A DNA stretch of 64,000 nt from JANQJA01 sp047947185 (GCA_047947185.1 CP170502.1:1550001-1614000); one strand, 5' to 3'. Positions 50,384 through 59,369 are shown, numbered from the stretch's first letter. Numbers and translations are program-made. The notes: a model not told the origin generated them from the sequence alone.

Positions 50384-51205
50384 GTCGATCACCCTGATGA
50401 CCGGCGCTTCACTCTGCGCCGCAAACACCGCTGCCACAACCTCCCGGGCCACGTCACGCATGACCTGGCTCGCTGCACCTTCGGGCTCCGCCACCAGCGG
50501 GGGCCTGCCGCCATCCGACTGCTCCCTGATGGCCAGGGACAGCGGCAGGCGGCCCAGGACGCGCGTATCGTACTCAGCGGCAATGCGATCACCACCACCC
50601 TCACCAAATATTGCTTCCTGGTGTCCACATTGGCTGCAGACATGAATACTCATGTTTTCAACAATGCCCAGGACCGGGACCTCTACCTTGCGGAACATTT
50701 CAATGGCCTTGCGGGCGTCAAGGAGTGCGATGTCCTGGGGTGTCGTTACAATTACCGCTCCACTCATGGGGACCTGCTGGGCCAGGGTGAGCTGGATGTC
50801 GCCAGTACCGGGCGGGTAATCCACCACCAGAAACTGGACCTCATTCCAGGCCGTCTGGGACAGGAGCTGCTGCAAGGCCCCGCTTGCCATTGGACCACGC
50901 CAGACCGCCGGGGTTCGGGGTGATGTGACAAACCCCATGGACATCACCTGGATACCGTGCGCAAGTACCGGCTGCAACATTTCGTCACGAACCTCTGGTT
51001 TCGTGTCCGGTACGCCCATCATCAACGCCTGGCTGGGACCATAAATGTCCGCATCCAGCAATCCTGTCCTGTGCCCTTCAGCCGCCAGCGCCAGCGCGAG
51101 ATTCGCAGCTACAGTGGACTTGCCAACGCCCCCTTTGCCGGAAGCAACTGCTATTACATGGTTGACGCCCTTCAGCGACAGCCGGTTCGTGCCCGTATTG
51201 GAAAT
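50378..51205 (-). CDS. apbC: Mrp/ApbC-type iron-sulfur cluster carrier, non-standard start
   Basis: ApbC/Mrp is a P-loop ATPase that carries [4Fe-4S] clusters. The P-loop (AVASGKGGVGKSTVAANLA) and GLLDADIYGPSQ are intact. The other marks are VVDYPPGTGD and the cluster-binding CSQC of HVCSQCGHQ. The in-frame region upstream of the P-loop, back to a TAA, contains no ATG, GTG or TTG. The best start is ATT at 51205, seven bases after TGGAG, giving 275 residues (starting near VISNTGTNRLSLKGVNHV). The first ordinary start codon (TTG, 51061) lies after the P-loop. The N-terminal MIP18-like domain of longer homologues is absent. It is divergent from metG, the usual arrangement. Confidence 0.88.
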   Translation of the reverse strand: MSNTGTNRLSLKGVNHVIAVASGKGGVGKSTVAANLALALAAEGHRTGLLDADIYGPSQALMMGVPDTKPEVRDEMLQPVLAHGIQVMSMGFVTSPRTPAVWRGPMASGALQQLLSQTAWNEVQFLVVDYPPGTGDIQLTLAQQVPMSGAVIVTTPQDIALLDARKAIEMFRKVEVPVLGIVENMSIHVCSQCGHQEAIFGEGGGDRIAAEYDTRVLGRLPLSLAIREQSDGGRPPLVAEPEGAASQVMRDVAREVVAAVFAAQSEAPVIRVIDD

Positions 51206-51288
51206 GACAATTCTCCAGCAATTCAGGAAAGACGCGCATTATCTGCTATTTTCCGTCAACCGGCGAGGCAAGCAGCCCGGGGGCGCAC

Positions 51289-51294
51289 TATAAT
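51289..51294 (+). promoter_or_regulatory. Candidate -10 box for metG
   Basis: A perfect TATAAT lies 74 bases before the metG ATG in the divergent apbC-metG region. The hexamer 17 bases upstream (AGGCAA) is a poor -35, so support is positional. Confidence 0.35.
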
Positions 51295-51367
51295 TGCCGC
51301 CAGGGTCGAAATTCACGGCCCGCATCAGTATATTTAGCACCCTTTGAACGACCCCACCGGGCCTTAC

Positions 51368-53395
51368 ATGGAACACCGCGAGATACTCGTCACCAGCGCA
51401 CTGCCGAATGCCAACGGCTCGATCCACCTTGGCCATCTGCTGGAACACATCCAGACGGACATCTGGGCACGTTTCCAACGGATGTGCGGGCACCGGTGTA
51501 CCTACGTATGCGCCGACGATACCCACGGCACAGCCATCATGCTGAAGGCCGATGAAGCCGGCATCACACCAGAAGCGCTGATCGCGCAGATAAAAGCCGA
51601 ACATGAACGGGATTTCCGGGACTTCCTGATCAGCCACGACAACTACTATTCCACCCACTCGCCCGAAAATGAGGCCTACTCGTCGCTGATTTACACCCGG
51701 CTGAAAGAGGCCGGGGAGATACGCAGCAGTTCAGTAGACCAGCTGTTTGACCCCGAGAAGAACATGTTCCTGGCTGACCGCTTTATAGTGGGGGCCTGCC
51801 CGCGCTGCAAGACCGAGGGACAGTACGGCGACAACTGCGAGGCCTGTGGCGCTACCTATGACGCGACCGATCTCATCAACCCGGTGTCAAAACTGTCAGG
51901 CGCAAAGCCGGTGCTGCGAGCCTCCACCCACTTCTTTTTCCGGCTGTCCAACTTCACGGGGTTTCTCCGCGAATGGACCCGCAGCGGCACGCTGCACGAG
52001 CAGGTCGCAAACAAACTGAGTGAATGGCTTGATGCCGGCCTGCAGGACTGGGACATTTCACGCGATGCGCCCTACTTCGGCTTCCAGATCCCCGGCGAGG
52101 AAGGCAAATACTTCTATGTCTGGCTGGACGCACCCATCGGGTACATGGCGAGTTTCAGGAACTATTGTGATCGTACTGACAACATCAACTTTGATGACTA
52201 CTGGGAAGCATCTTCCACCCGTGAGGTACACCATTTTATTGGCAAGGACATCGTCAATTTCCATGCACTGTTCTGGCCGGCAATGCTCAAGGTGGCCGGC
52301 TTCCGCACGCCCACCCGGGTACACACCCACGGTTTTATTACCGTCAACGGCCTGAAGATGTCAAAGTCCCGCGGTACTTTCATTAACGCCCGGACCTACC
52401 TGGACCACCTGGACCCCGAGTACCTGCGCTACTACTTCGCTACCAAACTGACCAGCGGGATCGACGACCTGGACATCAACCTCGATGACTTTGTGCAGCG
52501 GGTGAACTCGGATGTGGTCGGGAAAGTGGTCAATATCGCCAGCCGCTGCGCCGGCTTCATTCACGGCAAGTCCGACGGCTTACTCAGCGCAGCGCCCACA
52601 ACACCGCTGATCAACGAGTTCCTGGCAGCAAAAGATACACTCGCCAGTTGTTACGAGGAAGGCGAATTTGGCCGCGCCATCCGCGACATTATGGCCCTCG
52701 CCGACCGGGCCAACCAGTATATTGATGGCCATAAACCCTGGGTACTTGCCAAAGAAGCAGGCATGGAAACCCGGGTTCAGCAGGTCTGCTCGGACGGCCT
52801 GAACCTGTTCCGTATTCTAATCGCCTACCTCAAGCCGGTTATGCCCGGCCTGGCGGCACGCGCCGAGGCATTTCTCGCCATCACGCCCCTCACCTGGGAG
52901 GGCATTGACAGTGTCCTCGTCGCCCACCGGATCAACCGGTTTACGCCCCTGATGAAACGGATTGATCCTGACGATGTTGCCCGCATGATCGAATCATCCG
53001 TAGAGGGGCCAGGTTCGGCCGCGGCCGCACCGCCACCCCCCAACGAGCCAGCTGAGCCGGCAAAGACGCAAGAGATAGAATTTGCTGATTTCGCCAAAGT
53101 GGATCTGCGCATCGTGCGGATCATTGCGGCGGAAGCGGTCGAGGGGGCCGACAAACTGCTCCGGCTGACACTGGACCTGGGTGACGAGCGGCGCAATGTG
53201 TTTGCCGGTATCAAGTCAGCCTATACACCCGAAGACCTGGTCGGCAAACTGACCGTAATGGTGGCCAACCTCAAGCCGCGCAAGATGAAATTCGGCATGT
53301 CTGAAGGTATGGTCCTGGCGGCAGGCCCGGGCGGAGCAGATATTTTCCTGCTGGAGCCCGATGCTGGCGCCACACCGGGCATGAAAGTCAGCTGA
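51368..53395 (+). CDS. metG: Methionyl-tRNA synthetase
   Basis: A class I synthetase of 675 residues from the ATG at 51368 (MEHREILVTSALPNANG); an in-frame TTG at 51344 is less likely. The HIGH-type motif is SIHLGHLLEHIQ, the zinc site has CPRCKTEGQYGDNCEACG, and the KMSKS motif is LKMSKSRGTF. An anticodon-binding domain follows, then a proline/alanine linker. The C-terminal tRNA-binding (Arc1p/EMAP-like) domain (about 570-675: DFAKVDLRIVRIIAAEAVEG) makes it the dimeric form. The rnf operon starts one base after its stop codon. Confidence 0.97.
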   Translation: MEHREILVTSALPNANGSIHLGHLLEHIQTDIWARFQRMCGHRCTYVCADDTHGTAIMLKADEAGITPEALIAQIKAEHERDFRDFLISHDNYYSTHSPENEAYSSLIYTRLKEAGEIRSSSVDQLFDPEKNMFLADRFIVGACPRCKTEGQYGDNCEACGATYDATDLINPVSKLSGAKPVLRASTHFFFRLSNFTGFLREWTRSGTLHEQVANKLSEWLDAGLQDWDISRDAPYFGFQIPGEEGKYFYVWLDAPIGYMASFRNYCDRTDNINFDDYWEASSTREVHHFIGKDIVNFHALFWPAMLKVAGFRTPTRVHTHGFITVNGLKMSKSRGTFINARTYLDHLDPEYLRYYFATKLTSGIDDLDINLDDFVQRVNSDVVGKVVNIASRCAGFIHGKSDGLLSAAPTTPLINEFLAAKDTLASCYEEGEFGRAIRDIMALADRANQYIDGHKPWVLAKEAGMETRVQQVCSDGLNLFRILIAYLKPVMPGLAARAEAFLAITPLTWEGIDSVLVAHRINRFTPLMKRIDPDDVARMIESSVEGPGSAAAAPPPPNEPAEPAKTQEIEFADFAKVDLRIVRIIAAEAVEGADKLLRLTLDLGDERRNVFAGIKSAYTPEDLVGKLTVMVANLKPRKMKFGMSEGMVLAAGPGGADIFLLEPDAGATPGMKVS

Positions 53396-53396
53396 T

Positions 53397-53975
53397 ATGC
53401 CGGAACCCATCGTCATCCTGTTGACGACAATTTTTGTTAACAACATTGTGATGGTGCAGTTTCTGGGGCTCTGCCCGTTTATGGGCGCATCCCGCCAGTT
53501 TGATTCCGCCCTTGGCATGGCCGCCGCCACCACCTTTGTCCTGACACTCGCCTCTGCCATCAGTTTTATGGTCGAGCACTACCTGCTGCTGCCACTCGGG
53601 CTTGATTACCTGCGCATCATCAGCTTCATTGTTGTGATAGCTGCACTGGTGCAGTTTTCCGAGATGGTGATCAGGGCCACTCAGCCGCTGCTGTACCAGG
53701 TACTCGGCCTCTTCATTCCACTGATTACCACCAACTGTGCTGTGCTGGGCGTTGCCCTGCTGAACGTCCGGCAAAACCACACTTTTGTTGAATCCGTGTT
53801 TTTTGGGCTGGGGGCAGCGCTCGGCTTTTCAATGCTGCTCATCGTATTTGCGGCCATGCGGGAGAAACTTGAACAGGCTGACATCCCCACGCCGTTTCGT
53901 GGCGCGGCTGTCAACCTGATCACCGCGGGGCTGGTCTCACTCGCCTTTCTTGGTTTTACCGGCATGGCCAGATGA
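53397..53975 (+). CDS. rnfA: Electron transport complex subunit RnfA/RsxA
   Basis: A 192-residue integral membrane protein with six helices. VNNIVMVQFLGLCPFMGASRQ and TTNCAVLGVALLN carry the conserved half-membrane cysteines of RnfA/NqrE that bind an intramembrane [2Fe-2S] cluster. The Rnf complex couples electron transfer between ferredoxin and NADH to ion movement, or in Escherichia coli (Rsx) keeps SoxR reduced. The metG-rnf-nth order is that of Pseudomonas. It overlaps rnfB by four bases. Confidence 0.96.
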   Translation: MPEPIVILLTTIFVNNIVMVQFLGLCPFMGASRQFDSALGMAAATTFVLTLASAISFMVEHYLLLPLGLDYLRIISFIVVIAALVQFSEMVIRATQPLLYQVLGLFIPLITTNCAVLGVALLNVRQNHTFVESVFFGLGAALGFSMLLIVFAAMREKLEQADIPTPFRGAAVNLITAGLVSLAFLGFTGMAR

Positions 53976-54880
53976 TCCTTGACCTTGTCACTGGCACCGC
54001 CACGCTTGGGCTTACCGGGGCACTGATTGCCCTGCTCCTTACCTGGGCAAGAGCGCGTTTCCCGGCCAACGACAGCCAGGTGGTTGAACAGGTGAATCGT
54101 CTGTTACCCCAGACCCAGTGCGCCCAGTGTGGTTATCCCGGTTGCCGCCCATATGCCGAGGCCATTCTTGATGGCGCTGCCATCAACCGCTGCCCGCCTG
54201 GTGGCAACCAGACCATCGCGGCGCTGGCTGAATTGCTGGGCCGCGACACCCTGCCGCCCGACCCTGCCTGCGGTGAACCTGGTGTGCTGCAGGTGGCTGC
54301 CATTCGCGAAGATGAATGTATCGGCTGCACACTCTGCATCGCCGCCTGTCCCGTGGATGCCATTTTTGGTGCACCACAATTGATGCACACGGTTATCGAA
54401 GCCGAATGTACCGGCTGCGAGCTCTGCCTCCCACCCTGTCCGGTGGACTGTATAGACCTGGTGCGCCGGCCGGAACCAGGGGAGCAACTGGACATTATCA
54501 GGATCATCGAGGCGCCGCCGGCCGACTGTATCCGCTGCGGTCGCTGCGAGACTGTCTGCCCGCGCAACCTGGCGCCGCAGGAGCTCTACTGGTATCGCGA
54601 CAGCGAAACCAGGCTCTCCTCACTGCGTCTCGACGCCTGTATCGAGTGCCGCCTGTGTGACCGGGTGTGCCCCAGCGAACTGCCGCTCACCCAGGTATTC
54701 AGGGCATCAAAAGCCGCTATCCGCAGCCGGGCTGCTGCCGAAGATGTCGCAAGGCACGCACAGTCACGCTACGAGGCGCATCAGGCGAGACAGGCACAGC
54801 AGCAGCGCGAACTCCAGAAACGTCCCTCCGCAAAAGACAGGGCAGCGCTGTTGGCCCAGATCAAGTCAGGCGAATCATGA
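53972..54880 (+). CDS. rnfB: RnfB fused to the C-terminal ferredoxin region of RnfC
   Basis: Residues 1-165 are a complete RnfB: membrane anchor (LGLTGALIALLLTW), an Fe-S domain with C50, C53, C58 and C74 (CAQCGYPGCRPYAEAI), and two 4Fe-4S sites (C116-C126, C146-C156). Residues 183-302 match the end of RnfC instead. They hold two more 4Fe-4S sites (C186-C196 in DCIRCGRCETVC, C223-C233 in CIECRLCDRVC) separated by APQELYWYRDSE. The RnfC-type basic, glutamine-rich helix follows (RYEAHQARQAQQQREL). RnfB proteins are usually near 190 residues. No rnfC body (SLBB and NADH/FMN-binding domains) follows; rnfD begins at the ATGA overlap. The reading frame is uninterrupted, so this looks like an in-frame rnfB-rnfC deletion fusion. 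Confidence 0.92.
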   Translation: MILDLVTGTATLGLTGALIALLLTWARARFPANDSQVVEQVNRLLPQTQCAQCGYPGCRPYAEAILDGAAINRCPPGGNQTIAALAELLGRDTLPPDPACGEPGVLQVAAIREDECIGCTLCIAACPVDAIFGAPQLMHTVIEAECTGCELCLPPCPVDCIDLVRRPEPGEQLDIIRIIEAPPADCIRCGRCETVCPRNLAPQELYWYRDSETRLSSLRLDACIECRLCDRVCPSELPLTQVFRASKAAIRSRAAAEDVARHAQSRYEAHQARQAQQQRELQKRPSAKDRAALLAQIKSGES

Positions 54881-55836
54881 AACCCGTCACCACAACTGCG
54901 GGCATCATGCAGCAGGTGATGCTGGCCCTTGTACCGGGCACACTGGTACTTGCCTGGTACTTTGGTATCGGAATACTGGTCAACCTGGTTGCTGCTGGCC
55001 TCACGGCTGTGCTGGCAGAAGCTTTGTGCCTGAAAGCACGCGGGCTGCCGCTTCAGCGATTGCGCGACATGAGTGCGCTGTTGGCAGGGTTGCTGCTGGG
55101 TCTCTGCCTACCCCCGCTGCTCCCGCTCTGGATGGTTGTTGTAGGCACAGCCTTTGCGCTTGTTGTAGGCAAACACCTGTACGGTGGGTTGGGCCAGAAC
55201 CCTTTTAATCCCGCGATGGTGGGTTACGCGCTGCTGGTTGTCTCCTTTCCGCTGGCCATGTCCCTATGGCCCGGGCCAAACTCGCACCTGCCCCCCGGTG
55301 ACCTTGTTGGCTACAAACTTGGGTTTTCCCTGGCTGATGGTGTCGCCATGGCAACGCCCCTTGACGCCTTCCGCTTTCGCGATGGCATAACCGTGGAAGA
55401 ATTCTGGCGGGCCTCACCGGTTATGGCTGAATTTGCTGGCATCGGCTGGCAATGGGTGAATCTGGCTTTCCTTGCCGGCGGCCTCTACCTGGTTTACCGC
55501 CGGGTGTGCGACTGGATCATGCCCCTGACCCTGCTCGGTACTCTCGCTGTCCTGGCCCTGCTCTTTTATGACAGCGGCAGTTCCAGCAGCCTTGGCTCAC
55601 CCCTGTTCCACCTGCTGAGCGGCAGCACCATGCTGGCGGCATTTTTTATTGTCACCGATCCGGTCACATCCCCGGACAGTCGCCGCGGCAAAATGGTGTT
55701 TGCCGCGGGTGTGGCTGCCCTGATATTCCTGATCAGGAGTCATGGTGCTTATCCCGATGGCATCGCGTTTGCCGTACTGTTGATGAACACGCTGACCCCC
55801 CTGATTGACCAGACCCGCTGGAGACTGCCGACGTGA
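54877..55836 (+). CDS. rnfD: Electron transport complex subunit RnfD/RsxD
   Basis: The ATG at 54877 overlaps the rnfB/C stop (ATGA) and gives 319 residues; the frame is open upstream only within rnfB/C. There are about nine membrane helices. The covalent-flavin site is T160 in ADGVAMATPLDAF, where relatives read SGATPL. GQNPFNPAMVGYALLVVSFP and FFIVTDPVTSP are further RnfD/NqrB marks. The missing serine-glycine before the flavin threonine is a deviation worth noting, though the ATPLD core is kept. Confidence 0.95.
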   Translation: MKPVTTTAGIMQQVMLALVPGTLVLAWYFGIGILVNLVAAGLTAVLAEALCLKARGLPLQRLRDMSALLAGLLLGLCLPPLLPLWMVVVGTAFALVVGKHLYGGLGQNPFNPAMVGYALLVVSFPLAMSLWPGPNSHLPPGDLVGYKLGFSLADGVAMATPLDAFRFRDGITVEEFWRASPVMAEFAGIGWQWVNLAFLAGGLYLVYRRVCDWIMPLTLLGTLAVLALLFYDSGSSSSLGSPLFHLLSGSTMLAAFFIVTDPVTSPDSRRGKMVFAAGVAALIFLIRSHGAYPDGIAFAVLLMNTLTPLIDQTRWRLPT

Positions 55837-56402
55837 CAGGCCCCACAAGCCGCCTTGCCGCCCTTGCACTTGCAGCCGGGCTGCTGCTGAGTGCTACTCA
55901 CGCCCTCACCGGCACCAGGGTTGCTGCCAACCGTGACGCCTATGCTGCCCGCCAGTTGTTACAGATTGTGGGGCGGGACGATGTGACGGTTCGGCGGGTA
56001 GCGCCAGCGCGTTATGCCCTGATGACTGACACCGAACTTACCGGATTCATCTTCGAAGTCACCACCCGTCGTGGCTACAACGGCCGTATTGAGCTGTGGT
56101 TGGGGGTGAACCTGGCGGGCCAGGTGGAAGGGGTTCGCGTCAAGCATCATGAGGAAACACCGGGGCTCGGGGACAAGATTGATCTTGCCGTGTCTGACTG
56201 GATTCTTGGCTTTAACGGCTACCGGCTGGAGGCGAGCAGCCGGGCCGCCTGGAATGTCATACGTGATGGTGGCGATTTTGACCAGTTCAGCGGTGCCACC
56301 ATCACGCCACGCGCCGTCATTCACGCGGTGCGGGACGGCCTTGAGGAATTCGAAACACAGAAGACAAGATGGATCACGGAGGTCGAAAGCAGTGAACTAT
56401 AG
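55833..56402 (+). CDS. rnfG: Electron transport complex subunit RnfG/RsxG
   Basis: The start is GTG overlapping the rnfD stop (GTGA). The 189-residue product has one N-terminal membrane helix (LAALALAAGLLLSATHAL) and an FMN-binding domain facing the periplasm. The flavin-transferase motif is SGATIT at 153-158, with T156 the expected FMN attachment residue, and HHEETPGLGDKI is conserved. ApbE, which attaches this flavin, is not in the window. It overlaps rnfE by 11 bases. Confidence 0.95.
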   Translation: MTGPTSRLAALALAAGLLLSATHALTGTRVAANRDAYAARQLLQIVGRDDVTVRRVAPARYALMTDTELTGFIFEVTTRRGYNGRIELWLGVNLAGQVEGVRVKHHEETPGLGDKIDLAVSDWILGFNGYRLEASSRAAWNVIRDGGDFDQFSGATITPRAVIHAVRDGLEEFETQKTRWITEVESSEL

Positions 56403-57051
56403 GCAACTCGCTACAGAGGGACTCTGGACCAACAACCCCGCACTGGTGCAACTGCTTGGACTCTGCCCACTACTGGCCGTTTCAAACAGCTTCGTCACCA
56501 GCCTGGGACTGGGTTTGACCACCCTGATCGTGCTCATCGCTGCCAACATGACAATCAGCCTCGTCCGCGGCTTGCTGGATGAGTCAACCCGCCTGCCTGC
56601 CCAGATTATGGTAATCGCCGGCTTTGTCACCCTGGCCGACCTGTTGCTGCAGGCGTTTTTCTTTGAGGTCCACCAGCGCATTGGGCTGTTTGTTGCGCTG
56701 ATTGTGACCAACTGTACCCTGCTGGGCAGAGCCGAGGCATTTGCCAGCCGCCAGCCGGTCCGGGCCGCGACCATGGATGGTGCCATGATGGGCGCGGGAT
56801 TCCTGCTGGTGATTCTCCTCATGGGCAGCATTCGGGAAATCCTTGGCCAGGGAACCCTGTTTGCCAATATGCACCTGATCGCCGGGGATGCTGCAGCAGA
56901 CTGGACCATCCGCTTTGCTGACACCGGCTTTCTGTTTATCCTGCTGCCGCCCGGGGCTTTCATGACGCTGGGCTGTATTATTGCCCTCAAGAACCTGATT
57001 GACATGAAACAACAGGACGCGGCAACAGCAAGAGAGTTATCTCATGAATAA
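56392..57051 (+). CDS. rnfE: Electron transport complex subunit RnfE/RsxE
   Basis: The start is the GTG at 56392 (VNYRQLATEGLWTNNPALV), with GGAGG nine bases upstream; the frame runs further back inside rnfG without sense. The 219-residue product has six helices and the RnfE/NqrD motifs LGLCPLLAVSNSFV and ALIVTNCTLLGRAEAFA, with the cysteines that pair with RnfA around the intramembrane cluster. nth follows with an eight-base overlap. Confidence 0.95.
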   Translation: MNYRQLATEGLWTNNPALVQLLGLCPLLAVSNSFVTSLGLGLTTLIVLIAANMTISLVRGLLDESTRLPAQIMVIAGFVTLADLLLQAFFFEVHQRIGLFVALIVTNCTLLGRAEAFASRQPVRAATMDGAMMGAGFLLVILLMGSIREILGQGTLFANMHLIAGDAAADWTIRFADTGFLFILLPPGAFMTLGCIIALKNLIDMKQQDAATARELSHE

Positions 57052-57691
57052 GGACAAACGCTACCAGATTTTTGCACGGCTGCGCGATGAAAATCCCACA
57101 CCAACCACGGAACTCAAGTACGAAACGCCTTTTGAACTGCTGATTGCCGTTATTCTTTCAGCCCAGGCCACCGACGTCAGCGTCAACAAGGCCACGGCAA
57201 AACTGTTCCCCGTTGCCAATACCCCGGCTGCCATTTATGCGCTGGGGGAAGAAAAACTGAAAAGCTACATCAAGACCATCGGGCTTTTTAACAGTAAGGC
57301 TGCCAATGTCATCAAGACCTGCCGGGCTCTGCTGGATGAACACGGCGGCGAGGTACCCGATGATCGCAAGGCGCTCGAGGCGCTGCCAGGCGTCGGTCGC
57401 AAAACTGCCAACGTGGTACTCAATACCGCCTTCGGCCACCCGACCATGGCGGTGGACACACACATCTTCAGGCTCGCCAATCGCATAAAACTGGCACCGG
57501 GCAAGACGGTTCGCCAGGTCGAGGAAAAACTGCTGAAAGTGATCCCGCCAGAATTCAGACGTGACGCCCACCACTGGCTGATCCTGCACGGCCGCTACAT
57601 CTGCATCGCGCGCAAGCCGCGCTGCGCGGCCTGTGTCATCTACGACCTGTGTGAGTACAAACACAAGGCTATTGCGTCCGAGGAAGGATAG
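57044..57691 (+). CDS. nth: Endonuclease III
   Basis: Nth removes oxidised pyrimidines and cuts the abasic strand. The 215-residue product carries the helix-hairpin-helix LPGVGRKTANVVL with catalytic K120, D138 in AVDTHIF, and the [4Fe-4S] ligands C187, C194, C197 and C203, all at Escherichia coli numbering. It is the last gene of the metG-rnf transcript in Pseudomonas relatives too. The palindromic array 4 follows its stop codon. Confidence 0.97.
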   Translation: MNKDKRYQIFARLRDENPTPTTELKYETPFELLIAVILSAQATDVSVNKATAKLFPVANTPAAIYALGEEKLKSYIKTIGLFNSKAANVIKTCRALLDEHGGEVPDDRKALEALPGVGRKTANVVLNTAFGHPTMAVDTHIFRLANRIKLAPGKTVRQVEEKLLKVIPPEFRRDAHHWLILHGRYICIARKPRCAACVIYDLCEYKHKAIASEEG

Positions 57692-57706
57692 CCTGGGCCG
57701 AGGTGT

Positions 57707-58008
57707 CATCTCGACTGCAGGCCCGAAGGGCCGGAATGGAGAGATCCAGTATTGGAAAGCCAGAGGTTTCTCCGTTCCGCGGCTGGCGCCGCAGGGCCGG
57801 AATGGAGAGATCCAGTATTGGAAAGCCAGAGGTTTCTCCGTTCCGCGGCTGGCGCCGCTCCAGTCGAAACGACACCGAAGGTGTCGTCTCGACCGAAGGC
57901 CCGAAGGGCCGTAGCGGAGAGACCCCACAGCGCAGCGTCATCCCGACCGAAGGCCCGCAGGGCCGTAGCGGAGAGACCCGAAGCCGCAGCGGAGAGACCC
58001 GACGGCGC
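57707..58008. repeat. Palindromic REPIN-like repeat array 4
   Basis: Between the converging stop codons of nth and argG the palindromic family appears again. A 66-base tandem (GGGCCGGAATGGAGAGATCC at 57728 and 57794) is followed by a full element with CGACACCGAAGGTGTCG and GGCCCGAAGGGCC. It ends almost at the argG stop codon (58009). No gene is present. Confidence 0.9.
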
Positions 58009-59238
58009 CTAGCGGCCCTTCAGGTTACGCCCCTTGTTGGCCTCAACTTTCAGGCGCAGCGCATTCAGGCGGATGAAGCCGGCCGCATCCTTCTGGTCAT
58101 AAGCGCCCGCATCGTCTTCGAAGGTCACGATGTTACCGTCATACAGGCTGTCGGTGGCTGACTCTCGCCCTACCACGGTGACATTTCCCTTGTAGAGCTT
58201 GAGACGGACCCGGCCGTTGACATGGCGCTGGGACGCATCAATCAGGGCCTGCAAGGCCAGCCGCTCCGGTGACCACCAGTAGCCGTTGTAGATCATGCTG
58301 GCATAACGTGGCATCAGCTCGTCTTTCATGTGTGCCAGTTCACGATCCAGCGTAATCGACTCGATAGCCCGGTGCGCCTTGAGGAGAATGGTGCCCCCCG
58401 GGGTTTCATAACAGCCACGCGCTTTCATGCCGACGTACCGGTTCTCCACAATATCAACCCGGCCAATACCATTTTCCCCGCCAACCCGGTTGAGGTGGGC
58501 GATCACTTCCGCCGGTGTCCGCTGGACACCATCGATTTCGGTGACATCGCCGTTCCTGTAGGTCAGCTCAAGGTAGACGGGTTCGTCGGGGGCAGCTTCC
58601 GGAGAGACTGTCCACAACCACATCGGCTCTTCCGGCTCAGCCCATGGATCTTCCAGGATGCCGCCCTCGTAGGAGATGTGCAAAAGGTTGGCGTCCATGG
58701 AGTAGGGTGATTTTTCACCCTCGTGCTTTCGATCAACACGAATCTGGTGCCGCTCACAGAAGGTCATCAGCGCCTCCCGCGATGTGAGGTCCCACTCGCG
58801 CCAGGGCGCTACCACCTTGATGTCGGGCTTCAGCGCATAGGCACCCAGTTCAAACCTCACCTGGTCATTACCCTTGCCGGTTGCGCCATGGGAAATGGCC
58901 CCGGCACCGGTTTCCTCCGCAATCTCCACCAGGCGCTTGGCAATCAGTGGCCGTGCAATGGAGGTGCCAAGCAGGTATTCACCCTCGTAGATAGTGTTGC
59001 AGCGAAACATGGGGAAAACAAAGTCGCGTGCAAATTCTTCCCGCAGGTCTTCGACATACGACTGGGTAGCCCCGGTGTTGCGGGCTTTTTCCGCAACTTT
59101 TGAATAGTCATCACCATCACCCAGATCTGCAGTAAAGGTGACAACCTCACACTGGTAGGTTTCCTGCAGCCACTTCAAAATCGCGGTAGTGTCGAGACCA
59201 CCCGAGTAGGACAATACAATCTTGTCGAAATCCGCCAT
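58009..59238 (-). CDS. argG: Argininosuccinate synthase
   Basis: ArgG joins citrulline and aspartate with ATP. The P-loop-like pyrophosphatase motif SYSGGLDTT is at residues 10-18, followed by SHGATGKGNDQVRFE and SPYSMDANLLHISYEGG. The length of 409 is the short, bacterial type I form. GGGGAG precedes the ATG. It converges on nth across repeat array 4. The nth-argG-pyrC-rnt-grxD order follows that of Pseudomonas. Confidence 0.97.
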   Translation of the reverse strand: MADFDKIVLSYSGGLDTTAILKWLQETYQCEVVTFTADLGDGDDYSKVAEKARNTGATQSYVEDLREEFARDFVFPMFRCNTIYEGEYLLGTSIARPLIAKRLVEIAEETGAGAISHGATGKGNDQVRFELGAYALKPDIKVVAPWREWDLTSREALMTFCERHQIRVDRKHEGEKSPYSMDANLLHISYEGGILEDPWAEPEEPMWLWTVSPEAAPDEPVYLELTYRNGDVTEIDGVQRTPAEVIAHLNRVGGENGIGRVDIVENRYVGMKARGCYETPGGTILLKAHRAIESITLDRELAHMKDELMPRYASMIYNGYWWSPERLALQALIDASQRHVNGRVRLKLYKGNVTVVGRESATDSLYDGNIVTFEDDAGAYDQKDAAGFIRLNALRLKVEANKGRNLKGR

Positions 59239-59369
59239 CTTTATCTCCCCGCGAAAAAGGCCGCTATCTTACCTATTGTGATAATCCCTGGCTATTCTCC
59301 AGCAAGAAAGCGGTGTAAATGTCCCGGGCCCACGGTGTGACTGCCACCACTTACCTGTACAATGCGACC

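Noticed and set aside
54667..54876. Upstream extension of rnfD
   Set aside because: It overlaps the RnfC-derived end of the preceding gene in another frame; the ATGA junction at 54877 matches the RnfD N-terminus.
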